Source: Muribaculaceae bacterium
GTDB taxonomy: Bacteria > Bacteroidota > Bacteroidia > Bacteroidales > Muribaculaceae
DNA: 6,600 nucleotides
Reading direction: 5' to 3'
Assembly (NCBI GenBank): GCA_017962285.1
Contig: JAGCVR010000115.1
Span: 1-6,600, forward strand
Shown: piece after piece, positions 1 through 6,600 of the stretch
Position numbering within the stretch: position 1 is the stretch's first letter
How the letters are laid out: each line of letters begins with the position of its first letter
Notes under the pieces: model-generated
The model's database searches: none
What the model saw: only the letters and a program-made list of their open reading frames with translations
Told to the model about the DNA's origin: nothing
Program-made: the position numbers and the translations under genes

Positions 1-1280
1 GAGCCTATTTGACCTGTATGGGCAATTACCTTGGAAAAGCCGGTATGGGTGAAGAAATTTCTTGGTTCTATGCCATCCAAGGTATCGTATCAATTTTCAT
101 GCCGACACTGCTTGGTATTGTCGGCGACAAGTGGATTCAGCCACAGCGTTTGCTCGGCATCTGCCATCTTCTGGCAGGAGCAGCGATGATTGGACTGTTC
201 TACATGGGAATGCAGGCTGATGCTGCAGGCGTTTTGCCCGACAAGGTTGCATTCATCACCATGTACACACTGAGTGTGGCATTCTATATGCCCACGCTTG
301 CACTGTCGAATACCGCCGCTTTCACCATTCTCAAAGAGAACGGAATGGACACGGTGAAAGACTTCCCGCCCATCCGCGTGTTTGGCACTATTGGTTTCAT
401 CGCTACAATGTGGTTCGTTAACTGCGCATACCTCGATAATGGTTCATTTGGATTCACACTCGGCGAAAATGCGTTCAAGTTCCAGTACACCCACCTGCAA
501 TTCCTTGTTTCTGGAATCCTCAGCATCGTTTTGTTCGTATACTGCTTCACACTGCCCGAGTGCAAGCTTGTCAAGAAAGAAAACACTTCGCTTTCCGATA
601 CTTTGGGTCTGAGTGCATTCAAACTCTTCAAATCCAAAAAGATGGCGATGTTCTTCATCTTCTCCATGCTGCTTGGAATGTCGCTGCAGGTAACCAACGG
701 TTTTGCCACTCCGTTCCTCACTCACTTCAAGGATGACCCGGCTCTTGCCAACACATTTGCCGCAAACAACGCCACAATGCTCGTGTCGCTCTCACAGATA
801 GCCGAGGCATTGTGCATCCTGCTCATACCGTTCTTCCTGAAACGTTATGGAATCAAGACTGTGATGCTCATCGCCATGGTGGCATGGGTGTTCCGCTTCG
901 GATTCTTCGGTCTGGGACGTCCCGACATGCCAGGCGTGCTCCTGTTTGTTCTTTCCTGCCTTGTATATGGTGTTGCCTTCGACTTCTTCAACGTGTCGGG
1001 TGCAATGTTTGTGGACAACGAGTGCGACCCCAAGGTGAAAGCTTCGGCACAAGGTCTGTTCATGCTTATGACCAACGGTTTGGGCGCTACCATCGGCACC
1101 CTCGCAGCAGGTAAGGTTGTGAACATCTTCTGCCAATGGAACGAAAACGGATATCTCGTAGGCGACTGGACCACCACATGGCTAATCTTCGCAGGATTTG
1201 CCCTTGTTGTGGCTGTATCCTTCCAGATACTGTTCAAGTACAAACACAATCCCGATGCAATCGGTGAGATAAAACATTAA
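1..1280 (+). CDS. nupG: Nucleoside:H+ symporter, NupG family (5' end cut off by window)
   Basis: Inner-membrane major facilitator permease expected to import nucleosides with protons. The frame is already open at the window edge (first whole codon at 3) and ends with TAA at 1278-1280. By recalled comparison with E. coli NupG, about 20 N-terminal residues are missing. I count about eleven hydrophobic helices, so twelve with the lost one. Family-like stretches, recalled from E. coli NupG: MPTLLGIVGDKW after the second helix, GMDTVKDFPPIRVFGTIGFI before the fifth, FFIFSMLLGMSLQ at the central helix, PFFLKRYGIKTVM, FDFFNVSGAMFVD and SAQGLFMLMTNG near the C-terminus, and a closing FKYKHN. Compared with E. 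coli, the loop after the fifth helix (about 427-490) seems longer by a dozen or so residues (CAYLDNGSFGFTLGENAFKF). The TTG at 9 is an internal Leu codon, not a start. Family assignment is secure; the exact substrate range is inferred. Confidence 0.93.
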   Translation, partial: AYLTCMGNYLGKAGMGEEISWFYAIQGIVSIFMPTLLGIVGDKWIQPQRLLGICHLLAGAAMIGLFYMGMQADAAGVLPDKVAFITMYTLSVAFYMPTLALSNTAAFTILKENGMDTVKDFPPIRVFGTIGFIATMWFVNCAYLDNGSFGFTLGENAFKFQYTHLQFLVSGILSIVLFVYCFTLPECKLVKKENTSLSDTLGLSAFKLFKSKKMAMFFIFSMLLGMSLQVTNGFATPFLTHFKDDPALANTFAANNATMLVSLSQIAEALCILLIPFFLKRYGIKTVMLIAMVAWVFRFGFFGLGRPDMPGVLLFVLSCLVYGVAFDFFNVSGAMFVDNECDPKVKASAQGLFMLMTNGLGATIGTLAAGKVVNIFCQWNENGYLVGDWTTTWLIFAGFALVVAVSFQILFKYKHNPDAIGEIKH

Positions 1281-1293
1281 AAACATCACTATC

Positions 1294-1337
1294 TTAAGCG
1301 TACGGGAGGCACCTCAAACTGCCTCCCCTACACTTAA
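1294..1337 (+). other. Long imperfect intergenic hairpin between nupG and rsmE
   Basis: The left arm TTAAGcGTAcGGGAGGC (1294-1310) pairs with the right arm GCCTCCCcTACaCTTAA (1321-1337) around a 10-base loop. That gives 15 base pairs with two single mismatches (C/A and C/C), with a seven-pair GC-rich core next to the loop. It starts 14 bases after the nupG stop and ends 10 bases before the rsmE start. On the + strand the stem is followed by A residues rather than a T run, and there is no T run after it on the minus strand either, so it is not a textbook intrinsic terminator. A 3'-end stabilising or processing hairpin for nupG mRNA, or a weak terminator, are possible roles; both are inference. 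Confidence 0.6.
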
Positions 1338-1347
1338 AAAACTTATC

Positions 1348-2073
1348 ATGCACAGATTTTACGCCCCCGATATTGAACGCACACTCACACTTCCCGATGA
1401 GGAAGCGCGACACTGCGTGCGGGTGCTTCGTCTCACCGAAGGCGACTCCATTGAAGTGACCGACGGGAAAGGGAACCGTTTTCTGTGCGAAATCACCATC
1501 GCAAATGCCAAGAACTGCATGGTGAACATTCTTGAAAAAAAACAAGAACCCACACACTGGGGCTGCCTGTTGGCTCTTGCAGTAGCCCCGACAAAGAACT
1601 TGGACCGCATGGAGTGGATGACTGAGAAAGTTACTGAAATGGGTATCGATGAAATCACTCCCATGCTATGCGACAACAGCGAACGACGTGTTCTGAAAAC
1701 CGAGCGGTTGAAGAAAATCGCCGTCAGCGCAATGAAGCAGTCGCTGAAATGCCAGTTGCCGGTGGTGAACGAACTCACCGCTTTTGAAAAAATAATTGCC
1801 ACGAAGTTTTCCGGGCAGAAATTCATTGCCTACTGCGACCCAGCCCTGCCTCGATCCGAACGCAGGGAAATGGCAAAGGAATACGTTGCGGGAAGCAATG
1901 CAATGATTCTTATCGGTCCCGAAGGGGACTTCTCCCCGCTTGAAGTGCAGCAAGCCCTCAATGCGGGATTCATACCGGTCTCGCTGGGACAAAGCCGTCT
2001 CAGAACCGAGACTGCAGCCGTCATGGCTTGCGCCATGTGGCACACTCTGACATTAAACCAAACGAAGGTTTAA
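1348..2073 (+). CDS. rsmE: 16S rRNA m3U1498 methyltransferase RsmE
   Basis: Transfers a methyl group from S-adenosylmethionine to N3 of U1498 in helix 44 of 16S rRNA, acting on the assembled 30S subunit in the cytoplasm. The protein has 241 residues, typical for the family. Residues 1-70 form the PUA-like RNA-binding part, with the opening MHRFY and the HCVRVLRLTEGDSIEVTDGKG stretch (22-42). From about residue 73 comes the SPOUT domain: EKVTEMGIDEITPMLCDNSERR (93-114), the GPEGDFS loop (190-196) and LGQSRLRTETA (213-223), which make the SAM-binding trefoil knot. The ATG at 1348 gives the expected N-terminus. The gene sits 67 bases after nupG and 77 before kdsA, with hairpins in both gaps, so it may be its own transcription unit. 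No missing key motif seen. Confidence 0.95.
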   Translation: MHRFYAPDIERTLTLPDEEARHCVRVLRLTEGDSIEVTDGKGNRFLCEITIANAKNCMVNILEKKQEPTHWGCLLALAVAPTKNLDRMEWMTEKVTEMGIDEITPMLCDNSERRVLKTERLKKIAVSAMKQSLKCQLPVVNELTAFEKIIATKFSGQKFIAYCDPALPRSERREMAKEYVAGSNAMILIGPEGDFSPLEVQQALNAGFIPVSLGQSRLRTETAAVMACAMWHTLTLNQTKV

Positions 2074-2095
2074 TGGTCAAATAAGACGAATTTTC

Positions 2096-2121
2096 AAAAA
2101 AGACACGCATAGGTGTGTCTT
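2096..2121 (-). terminator. Intrinsic-terminator-like hairpin, read on the minus strand
   Basis: AAGACACGC (2100-2108) pairs with GTGTGTCTT (2113-2121) around the loop ATAG: nine pairs, one of them G-U. On the minus strand the stem runs straight into a T run (six T counting the last two stem bases; complement of 2096-2101), the shape of a Rho-independent terminator. On the + strand the A run lies before the stem and GAAACATT follows it, so it should not terminate rsmE efficiently. No minus-strand gene is credible in this window, so its role is unclear. It lies between rsmE and kdsA. Confidence 0.45.
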
Positions 2122-2150
2122 GAAACATTATAAATGACGAAAGAAAAACG

Positions 2151-2954
2151 ATGATACAAGATTTAATAGCACAAGCCAACGGCAACTTCTTCCTGTTTGC
2201 TGGTCCTTGTGTGATAGAGGGCGAAGAGATGGCTATGGACATCGCCGAGCAGGCGCTTCGCATCACGCAGAGGCTGGGCATCCCCTATGTTTTCAAGGGA
2301 AGTTACCGGAAAGCGAACCGCAGCCGTATCGACTCCTTCACCGGAATCGGCGATGAAAAAGCCCTGCGCATACTCCGCAAGGTGGGCGAGTCTTTCGGCA
2401 TTCCGGTAGTTACCGACATCCACACCCCCGACGAGGCCAATGTGGCTGCACAGTATGTGGATGTACTCCAAATCCCGGCATTCCTCTGCCGACAGACCGA
2501 CCTGCTTGTGGCTGCCGCCAGGACCGGGCGGGCGGTGAATATCAAGAAAGGACAGTTCCTCTCGCCTGAAGCGATGAAACATGCCGTGCAGAAAGTGCGC
2601 GACGCGGGAAACAACGATGTGGCAATCACTGAGCGCGGCACCACTTTCGGGTATCAGGACCTGGTAGTGGACTTCCGTGGAATTCCCACAATGAGGAAGT
2701 TTGCGCCTGTCATCATGGACGTTACCCACTCGCTCCAGCAACCAAACCAGACAGCCGGTGTAACCGGAGGTCTGCCGGAACTCATTGAGCCGATGGCTCG
2801 AGCGGCTGTGGCCGTGGGTGTGGATGGAATTTTCCTGGAAACGCACCAAAACCCCAGCGTGGCGAAAAGCGACGGAGCCAACATGCTCCGCCTCGAATTG
2901 CTCGACGGACTTCTCACACGCCTTTGCCGCCTGCGCAAAGCATGTATGGAATAA
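2151..2954 (+). CDS. kdsA: 3-deoxy-8-phosphooctulonate synthase (Kdo-8-phosphate synthase), metal-dependent class
   Basis: Cytoplasmic enzyme condensing phosphoenolpyruvate with D-arabinose 5-phosphate to Kdo-8-phosphate, the precursor of the Kdo sugar that joins lipid A to the LPS core. The protein has 267 residues, close to the family norm, and is a single (beta/alpha)8 barrel of the DAHP/Kdo8P synthase superfamily. Visible landmarks are FAGPCVIE (16-23), the phosphoenolpyruvate-site KANRS (54-58), VTDIHTP (87-93), LQIPAFLCRQTDL (106-118), NIKKGQF (130-136), DVTHSLQ (190-196), FLETHQNP (228-235) and KSDGAN (239-244). The set C20, H193, E230 and D241 matches the four metal ligands known from the Aquifex enzyme; metal-independent enzymes such as E. 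coli KdsA carry Asn at the Cys position. The ATG at 2151 follows an A-rich leader and gives a normal N-terminus. None of the other Kdo genes (kdsB, kdsC, kdsD) is in this window. Confidence 0.96.
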   Translation: MIQDLIAQANGNFFLFAGPCVIEGEEMAMDIAEQALRITQRLGIPYVFKGSYRKANRSRIDSFTGIGDEKALRILRKVGESFGIPVVTDIHTPDEANVAAQYVDVLQIPAFLCRQTDLLVAAARTGRAVNIKKGQFLSPEAMKHAVQKVRDAGNNDVAITERGTTFGYQDLVVDFRGIPTMRKFAPVIMDVTHSLQQPNQTAGVTGGLPELIEPMARAAVAVGVDGIFLETHQNPSVAKSDGANMLRLELLDGLLTRLCRLRKACME

Positions 2955-3004
2955 GATTAAAAATGAATTTCAAACAAATAAATAATTATTTCAAAGACTC
3001 ACTC

Positions 3005-4600
3005 ATGAAGATTAGAAACATTATCCTTTTGATAGCGATTGTTGTAACTGCCTCTGTCTTCGCTCAAAGCACAGACAGCGATGAAGCTCTGCGCAAGCAG
3101 ATTAAAGAGGCCGTTATGAAGGTTTACGACGAAGAATTAGAGAAGGCTCCCGGTGACTACAACCTGCGCTTCGCCCGTGCAAACCAGCATTATTACAACG
3201 GTGATTTTGCGTATGCTCTCGACGATGCCGACAAAGTACTGGAACTTGTTCCGAAAAAAGAAAAGGAACTTATTTTCGATGTGCACATGCTCCGCGCAAA
3301 AGTTTTTGACGCACAAGGCAACATCAATGCCGAAGTGGACGCCCTGCGTGAAGCGAACCAGCTTAATCCGTCTTCGCTAAGCTGTATTGATATGCTCGGC
3401 AAGGTGGCTTACAAAATGAATGACCTTGACGCTGCCGAAAAGAACTTCCAAGTTATTCTACGCGACAATCAGATGAACTACGATGCTCTCTACTGGATGG
3501 CAAAGGTGGAAGCTAAACGCGGCAACGGAGAAAAGGCTGCCGAATATGCCGACCGTGCGGTGGCACTGTTCCCCGCCGAGGAACAGGTTTACATTAACCG
3601 CTCCGACGTGCTGTGCATGCTCAATCAGTATCAGCCCGCCGCTCAGGACCTCATCTCAGCATTAAGCGTCTCCAACGATAACGGTGCCGCCATTCAGGCT
3701 CTGGTGCAAATGAGCGATACTCACTACGACGACGTTATCGGCGCTCTCGATTTCTCCATCAGCAAAGCTCCTCGTGTGGGAATGTTCTATTATATCAAGG
3801 CTTCAATTGCCATGGGGCACTTCCACTATGCACAGGCGCTCAACAGCTTCAATGCCATTATCAATAACAATCTTTACAGCACTCCCGGCATTTATTTCAA
3901 CACCGCAAAGTGTCAGTACGAACTCACCAAATACGACGATGCTCTTGCTAACGTAAACAAGGCTATCGCTACCGACGACAACTGGGAGTATAGCCTGCTT
4001 AAGGCAAGAATCCTCATGGCAAAAGGCGAAAACAATTTCGACAATGCCATGGCTTCCATAAATCACGCCGCTTCGCTCAATCCCGAAGATATTTCGGTGA
4101 TGATCGCAAAGGCTCATCTGCTTCTCGCCCAGCGCAAAAACGACGATGCCATAAAGGTGCTCGACAAAGCCATCACGGCTCACCCCGAATCATCCGAAGC
4201 GCTGCTACTGCGCGGCTGGACACACAAGTATCGCCTGCGCGACGAAGCTCTGGCACAAAAGGATTTCGAAAAAGTGCTCCTTAATGGCAGCTCGCTCCAC
4301 GCACTTCGCGGTTTTGCGCTTCACGAAGTGGGACGCGACGACGAAGCACGCCAGTGGGCGAAGGATGTGATTCAAGAAGGCATCCTTCCTGGTGGCGAGA
4401 CTTATTACTACGCAGCAGCACTGATGAGCGACATTGGCGACAAAGATGAAGCGAAAGACTACATGGAAAGTTGCCTTGCCAACGGTTTCGGCAGCCTGTA
4501 CGAAGTTAACGTAAACGAGAACCCCTACGTTAATCTGAAACTGGTACGCCGACTGCCATTCTTCGCTGAACTTGTTCAGAAATACGCCAAGAATTTCTGA
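3005..4600 (+). CDS. Exported tetratricopeptide-repeat protein of unknown function
   Basis: From the ATG at 3005 the product has 531 residues. Residues 1-20 form a classic signal peptide: MKIRN, a hydrophobic core, then SVFA cut before Gln-Ser. It has no lipobox cysteine, so the mature protein should be periplasmic or secreted, not a lipoprotein. The rest, from about residue 52 to 495, reads as roughly thirteen TPR-like units of about 34 residues. Clear ones are near 52-84 (FARANQHYYNGDFAYALDDA), 160-192, 296-326 (FNTAKCQYELTKYDDALANV), 364-395 and 398-430; the unit at 227-257 is degenerate. A short tail (500-531, ENPYVNLKLVRRLPFFAELV) follows. There is no enzymatic domain, so a protein-binding scaffold is the natural guess. 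The frame stays open back to an ATG at 2924 inside kdsA, and another ATG lies at 2963; I prefer 3005 because it places a standard signal peptide at the N-terminus. It follows kdsA by 50 bases and could share its transcript. Confidence 0.85.
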   Translation: MKIRNIILLIAIVVTASVFAQSTDSDEALRKQIKEAVMKVYDEELEKAPGDYNLRFARANQHYYNGDFAYALDDADKVLELVPKKEKELIFDVHMLRAKVFDAQGNINAEVDALREANQLNPSSLSCIDMLGKVAYKMNDLDAAEKNFQVILRDNQMNYDALYWMAKVEAKRGNGEKAAEYADRAVALFPAEEQVYINRSDVLCMLNQYQPAAQDLISALSVSNDNGAAIQALVQMSDTHYDDVIGALDFSISKAPRVGMFYYIKASIAMGHFHYAQALNSFNAIINNNLYSTPGIYFNTAKCQYELTKYDDALANVNKAIATDDNWEYSLLKARILMAKGENNFDNAMASINHAASLNPEDISVMIAKAHLLLAQRKNDDAIKVLDKAITAHPESSEALLLRGWTHKYRLRDEALAQKDFEKVLLNGSSLHALRGFALHEVGRDDEARQWAKDVIQEGILPGGETYYYAAALMSDIGDKDEAKDYMESCLANGFGSLYEVNVNENPYVNLKLVRRLPFFAELVQKYAKNF

Positions 4601-4647
4601 AACAAACAGCCCATGGCTTAATTTACTGGTTTTAACCGGCTACACGA

Positions 4648-5580
4648 ATGACTGGAACGGTTGTCAGAAATACGGGCAGTTGGTATGTTGTTCACACACC
4701 TGAAGGTGACCTTAACTGCAAGATTAAAGGTAACTTCAGGCTCAAGGGATTGCGGTGCACGAATCCCGTTGCCGTGGGCGACAACGTAACCGTGGAGCTC
4801 CGCGGTGACGGCTCGTGCTTCATCGTGGAAATAGCACCGCGGAAGAACTACATCATACGCCGGGCAAGCAATCTTTCCAAAGAATTCCAGATAATTGCCG
4901 CCAACGTGGACCGGGCATTGCTGGTGGTGACGCTTGCTTTCCCGGAGACCAACACCACCTTCATCGACCGTTTCCTTGCCACTGCCGAAGCCTACGACGT
5001 TCCCGCCACCATCATCATAAACAAGGTGGACCTTCTCACGCAGGGAGAGGAACGGCAGTTGCTCCAGGCCGTTTCCAATCTTTACCGCACCATTGGTTAC
5101 GACGTGCTGCACACATCCACTTTGACCGGCGAGGGAATCAGTTCTCTAAAAGAAATCGTCAAGGACAAGACATCGCTTATTTCAGGGAATTCCGGAGTGG
5201 GGAAAAGTTCCATAATAAACTGTCTTGTCCCTGATGCACGCCTGCGCACAGGCGAAGTGAGCGACGTGCATCGCACCGGGATGCACACCACTACTTTCAG
5301 CGAAATGCTCGATGTGCCTACCGGCGGGAAAGTAATCGACACCCCGGGCGTGAAGGGGTTCGGCACCATCGATTTCAACCGTAACGAGGTGGCGCACTAT
5401 TTCCCCGAGATTTTCAGCGCTTCGGCTCGATGCAAGTATGGAAACTGCACCCACACACATGAACCTGGATGCGCTGTGAGAGATGCCGTAGAGCAGCACT
5501 TCATCAGCGAATCACGCTACGCAAGCTACCTCAGCATTCTGGGCGATGACCCTGACGACAAGTATCGAAAGGCGTTTTAG
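4648..5580 (+). CDS. rsgA: Ribosome small-subunit maturation GTPase RsgA (YjeQ)
   Basis: A GTPase that binds late 30S precursors, checks the decoding site and helps release assembly factors; it acts in the cytoplasm. The protein has 310 residues, a usual length. Residues 1-65 form the OB-fold (MTGTVVRNTGSWYVV, then VAVGDNVTVE). The GTPase motifs appear in the circularly permuted order that defines the family: G4 NKVDL (125-129), G5 region TSTLTGEG (156-163), G1 GNSGVGKSS (180-188), G2 threonines (214-216) and G3 DTPG (231-234). A C-terminal zinc knuckle follows, with C262, C267, H269 and C275 in the exact family spacing and the EPGCAV signature. The ATG at 4648 gives the expected start, 47 bases after the TPR gene; no strong Shine-Dalgarno sequence is visible. 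Nothing appears damaged. Confidence 0.96.
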   Translation: MTGTVVRNTGSWYVVHTPEGDLNCKIKGNFRLKGLRCTNPVAVGDNVTVELRGDGSCFIVEIAPRKNYIIRRASNLSKEFQIIAANVDRALLVVTLAFPETNTTFIDRFLATAEAYDVPATIIINKVDLLTQGEERQLLQAVSNLYRTIGYDVLHTSTLTGEGISSLKEIVKDKTSLISGNSGVGKSSIINCLVPDARLRTGEVSDVHRTGMHTTTFSEMLDVPTGGKVIDTPGVKGFGTIDFNRNEVAHYFPEIFSASARCKYGNCTHTHEPGCAVRDAVEQHFISESRYASYLSILGDDPDDKYRKAF

Positions 5581-5618
5581 GCTTTGACATAAGTTTTTAG
5601 TTGTAAGCAATGTTTGAA

Positions 5619-6600
5619 ATGAGAAAGTGTTCTGTAATCATATTATGCCTGGTGGCACTGATGTGCTCAATATCAGCAAGTGGGGTCGAAGACACACGGA
5701 TGCGTATCTTCGACAGCCAAGTGAAGACTGTAGCAGTCAACCCCTTGAGCAATCCGTATTTTCCTCCCATTATTGCGCTTAACGGCGACGACCGGATTGT
5801 TGTGAGTTTCGACTACCTCGACTACGACGTGCACTATCTGCGCTACAGCATCACTCACTGCAATGCCGACTGGCAGCCGTCGATGCTGATGGAAAGTGAA
5901 TACGTGGATGGATTCAATTATGCCGACATCGAGGATTACGAGCAGAGCGATGCAACTTTCGTGCACTATTACAACTATAATTTCTGCATCCCTAACGACA
6001 ACTTCATAATTACCAAAAGCGGTAATTACCTCCTGAAAGTCTATGAACAGGACGACCCAGACAAGGTGTTGTTCCAGACCCGCTTCATGGTGAGCGAGAA
6101 CTCGGTGAATGTCCGTGCCGACGTCACTTCGAGAACTGATGTGGACTACAACAACGAGCACCAGCAGGTTAGTTTCGAAGTAATGAGCCGAACCCGCGGA
6201 CAAATCCGCGACCCCTACTCCGAAATCACCGCAGTGGTCACCCAGAACTCAAGAACCGACAATCAGGTCGTGGTGAACCGCCCTCTTATGGTCGGCGCCG
6301 ACAAGATTACCTATAACCACAACCGGAGCTTGATTTTCGAAGCCGGCAACGAATATCGCAGGATGGAAATGGTGAACATCAATTCCATCAACATGGGCGT
6401 GCAACGGATTCAGTATTTTGAACCGCTCTACCACGCCACGCTTTTCACCGACCAACCAAGGGCTGACGTACAATACCTCTACGACCAGACTCAGTTCGGA
6501 CGCTTCACAATTCGCAACGCCAACTATGACGACCAGAGCAACGTCACAGCCGATTATGTGATGACACATTTCACCCTCGACACGGGCGGCGCGCCGCTGA
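5619..6600 (+). CDS. Type IX secretion system Plug-like protein (DUF5103 family), 3' end beyond window
   Basis: The frame is open from here to the window edge: 327 codons visible, with the family usually a little over 400, so about a quarter is missing. Residues 1-20 form a signal peptide (MRKCSVIILCLVALM, cleavage near SISA/SG); the cysteine at 16 is not in a proper lipobox. The rest is beta-rich and carries the landmarks I know for this family: ITHCNADWQPS (78-88), EYVDGFNYADIEDY (94-107), FVHYYNY (114-120), a PND then SGNYLLKVYE segment (125-143), YFEPLYH (266-272) and ADYVMTHFTL (311-320). In Flavobacterium the Plug protein closes the giant outer-membrane translocon SprA when it is not loaded with PorV; a similar periplasmic-side role is inferred here. 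An in-frame ATG at 5610 would add MFE and is an equally possible start. The gene begins 38 bases after rsgA, so co-transcription is plausible. Confidence 0.85.
   Translation, partial: MRKCSVIILCLVALMCSISASGVEDTRMRIFDSQVKTVAVNPLSNPYFPPIIALNGDDRIVVSFDYLDYDVHYLRYSITHCNADWQPSMLMESEYVDGFNYADIEDYEQSDATFVHYYNYNFCIPNDNFIITKSGNYLLKVYEQDDPDKVLFQTRFMVSENSVNVRADVTSRTDVDYNNEHQQVSFEVMSRTRGQIRDPYSEITAVVTQNSRTDNQVVVNRPLMVGADKITYNHNRSLIFEAGNEYRRMEMVNINSINMGVQRIQYFEPLYHATLFTDQPRADVQYLYDQTQFGRFTIRNANYDDQSNVTADYVMTHFTLDTGGAPL

Noticed and set aside
9..11. TTG at 9 as the start of the transporter gene.
   Set aside because: The frame is open upstream and comparison with NupG shows that this position lies inside the first membrane region, so the true start is outside the window.
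2163..2849. A 228-codon open frame on the minus strand opposite kdsA.
   Set aside because: It lies entirely within a well-supported gene on the other strand, its translation resembles no family I know, and long antisense frames are common opposite GC-biased codons.
2980..2991. A 12-base perfect palindrome AAATAATTATTT in front of the TPR gene.
   Set aside because: It is made only of A and T in an AT-rich leader, where such palindromes arise easily; there is no second copy or known operator match.
2924..3004. A longer N-terminus for the TPR protein, starting inside kdsA at 2924 or just after it at 2963.
   Set aside because: It would put 14 to 27 extra residues in front of a standard signal peptide, and the 2924 start would overlap kdsA by 31 bases. 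The ATG at 3005 fits export better, although 2963 cannot be fully excluded.
4601..4647. Small inverted repeats (AGCC/GGCT near 4608-4618, CTGGT/ACCGG near 4626-4639) before rsgA.
   Set aside because: The stems are only four to five pairs long with no T run, too weak to call a terminator or regulatory element.
5583..5616. A possible Bacteroidota promoter: TTTG near 5583 and AATGTTTG at 5609-5616, close to the TAnnTTTG consensus.
   Set aside because: The would-be -7 box overlaps the candidate start codons at 5610 and 5619, so transcription would begin downstream of both.
5673..6203. A 176-codon open frame on the minus strand opposite the Plug-like gene.
   Set aside because: The + strand frame carries clear family motifs and a signal peptide; the minus frame is a valine- and isoleucine-rich mirror with no recognisable features.

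Overview
The window looks like an ordinary chromosomal stretch from a member of the Bacteroidota, most likely Bacteroidales. Three things point there. The last gene is a type IX secretion 'Plug' (DUF5103-type) protein, a family restricted to that phylum. The start codons lack convincing Shine-Dalgarno sequences. The base composition is moderate, with Bacteroidales-like protein sequences. I cannot name the genus. All six genes lie on the + strand with short gaps, the longest being 77 bases. There are no tRNA or rRNA genes, insertion sequences, CRISPR arrays or phage genes.

Layout: (1) 1-1280, the 3' part of a NupG-type nucleoside:H+ symporter, missing roughly the first 20 residues. (2) A 67-base gap containing a long imperfect hairpin (1294-1337). 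(3) rsmE (1348-2073), the 16S rRNA U1498 methyltransferase. (4) A 77-base gap with a short hairpin that reads as an intrinsic terminator only on the minus strand. (5) kdsA (2151-2954), Kdo-8-phosphate synthase of the metal-dependent class. (6) An exported protein made almost entirely of TPR-like repeats (about 3005-4600), function unknown. (7) rsgA (4648-5580), the circularly permuted 30S-maturation GTPase. (8) 5619 to the end, the N-terminal part of the T9SS Plug-like protein, running off the window.

The genes do not form one obvious pathway. Two (rsmE, rsgA) act on the small ribosomal subunit. Three concern the cell envelope: kdsA for lipopolysaccharide core, the periplasm-targeted TPR protein, and the T9SS plug. 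NupG is nutrient uptake at the inner membrane. The spacing allows partial co-transcription (kdsA to TPR protein to rsgA to plug), but this is inference.

I found no convincing novel system. The points most worth a second look are the exported TPR protein, the minus-strand terminator signal with no minus-strand gene to serve, the long nupG-rsmE hairpin, and the presence of a T9SS component.
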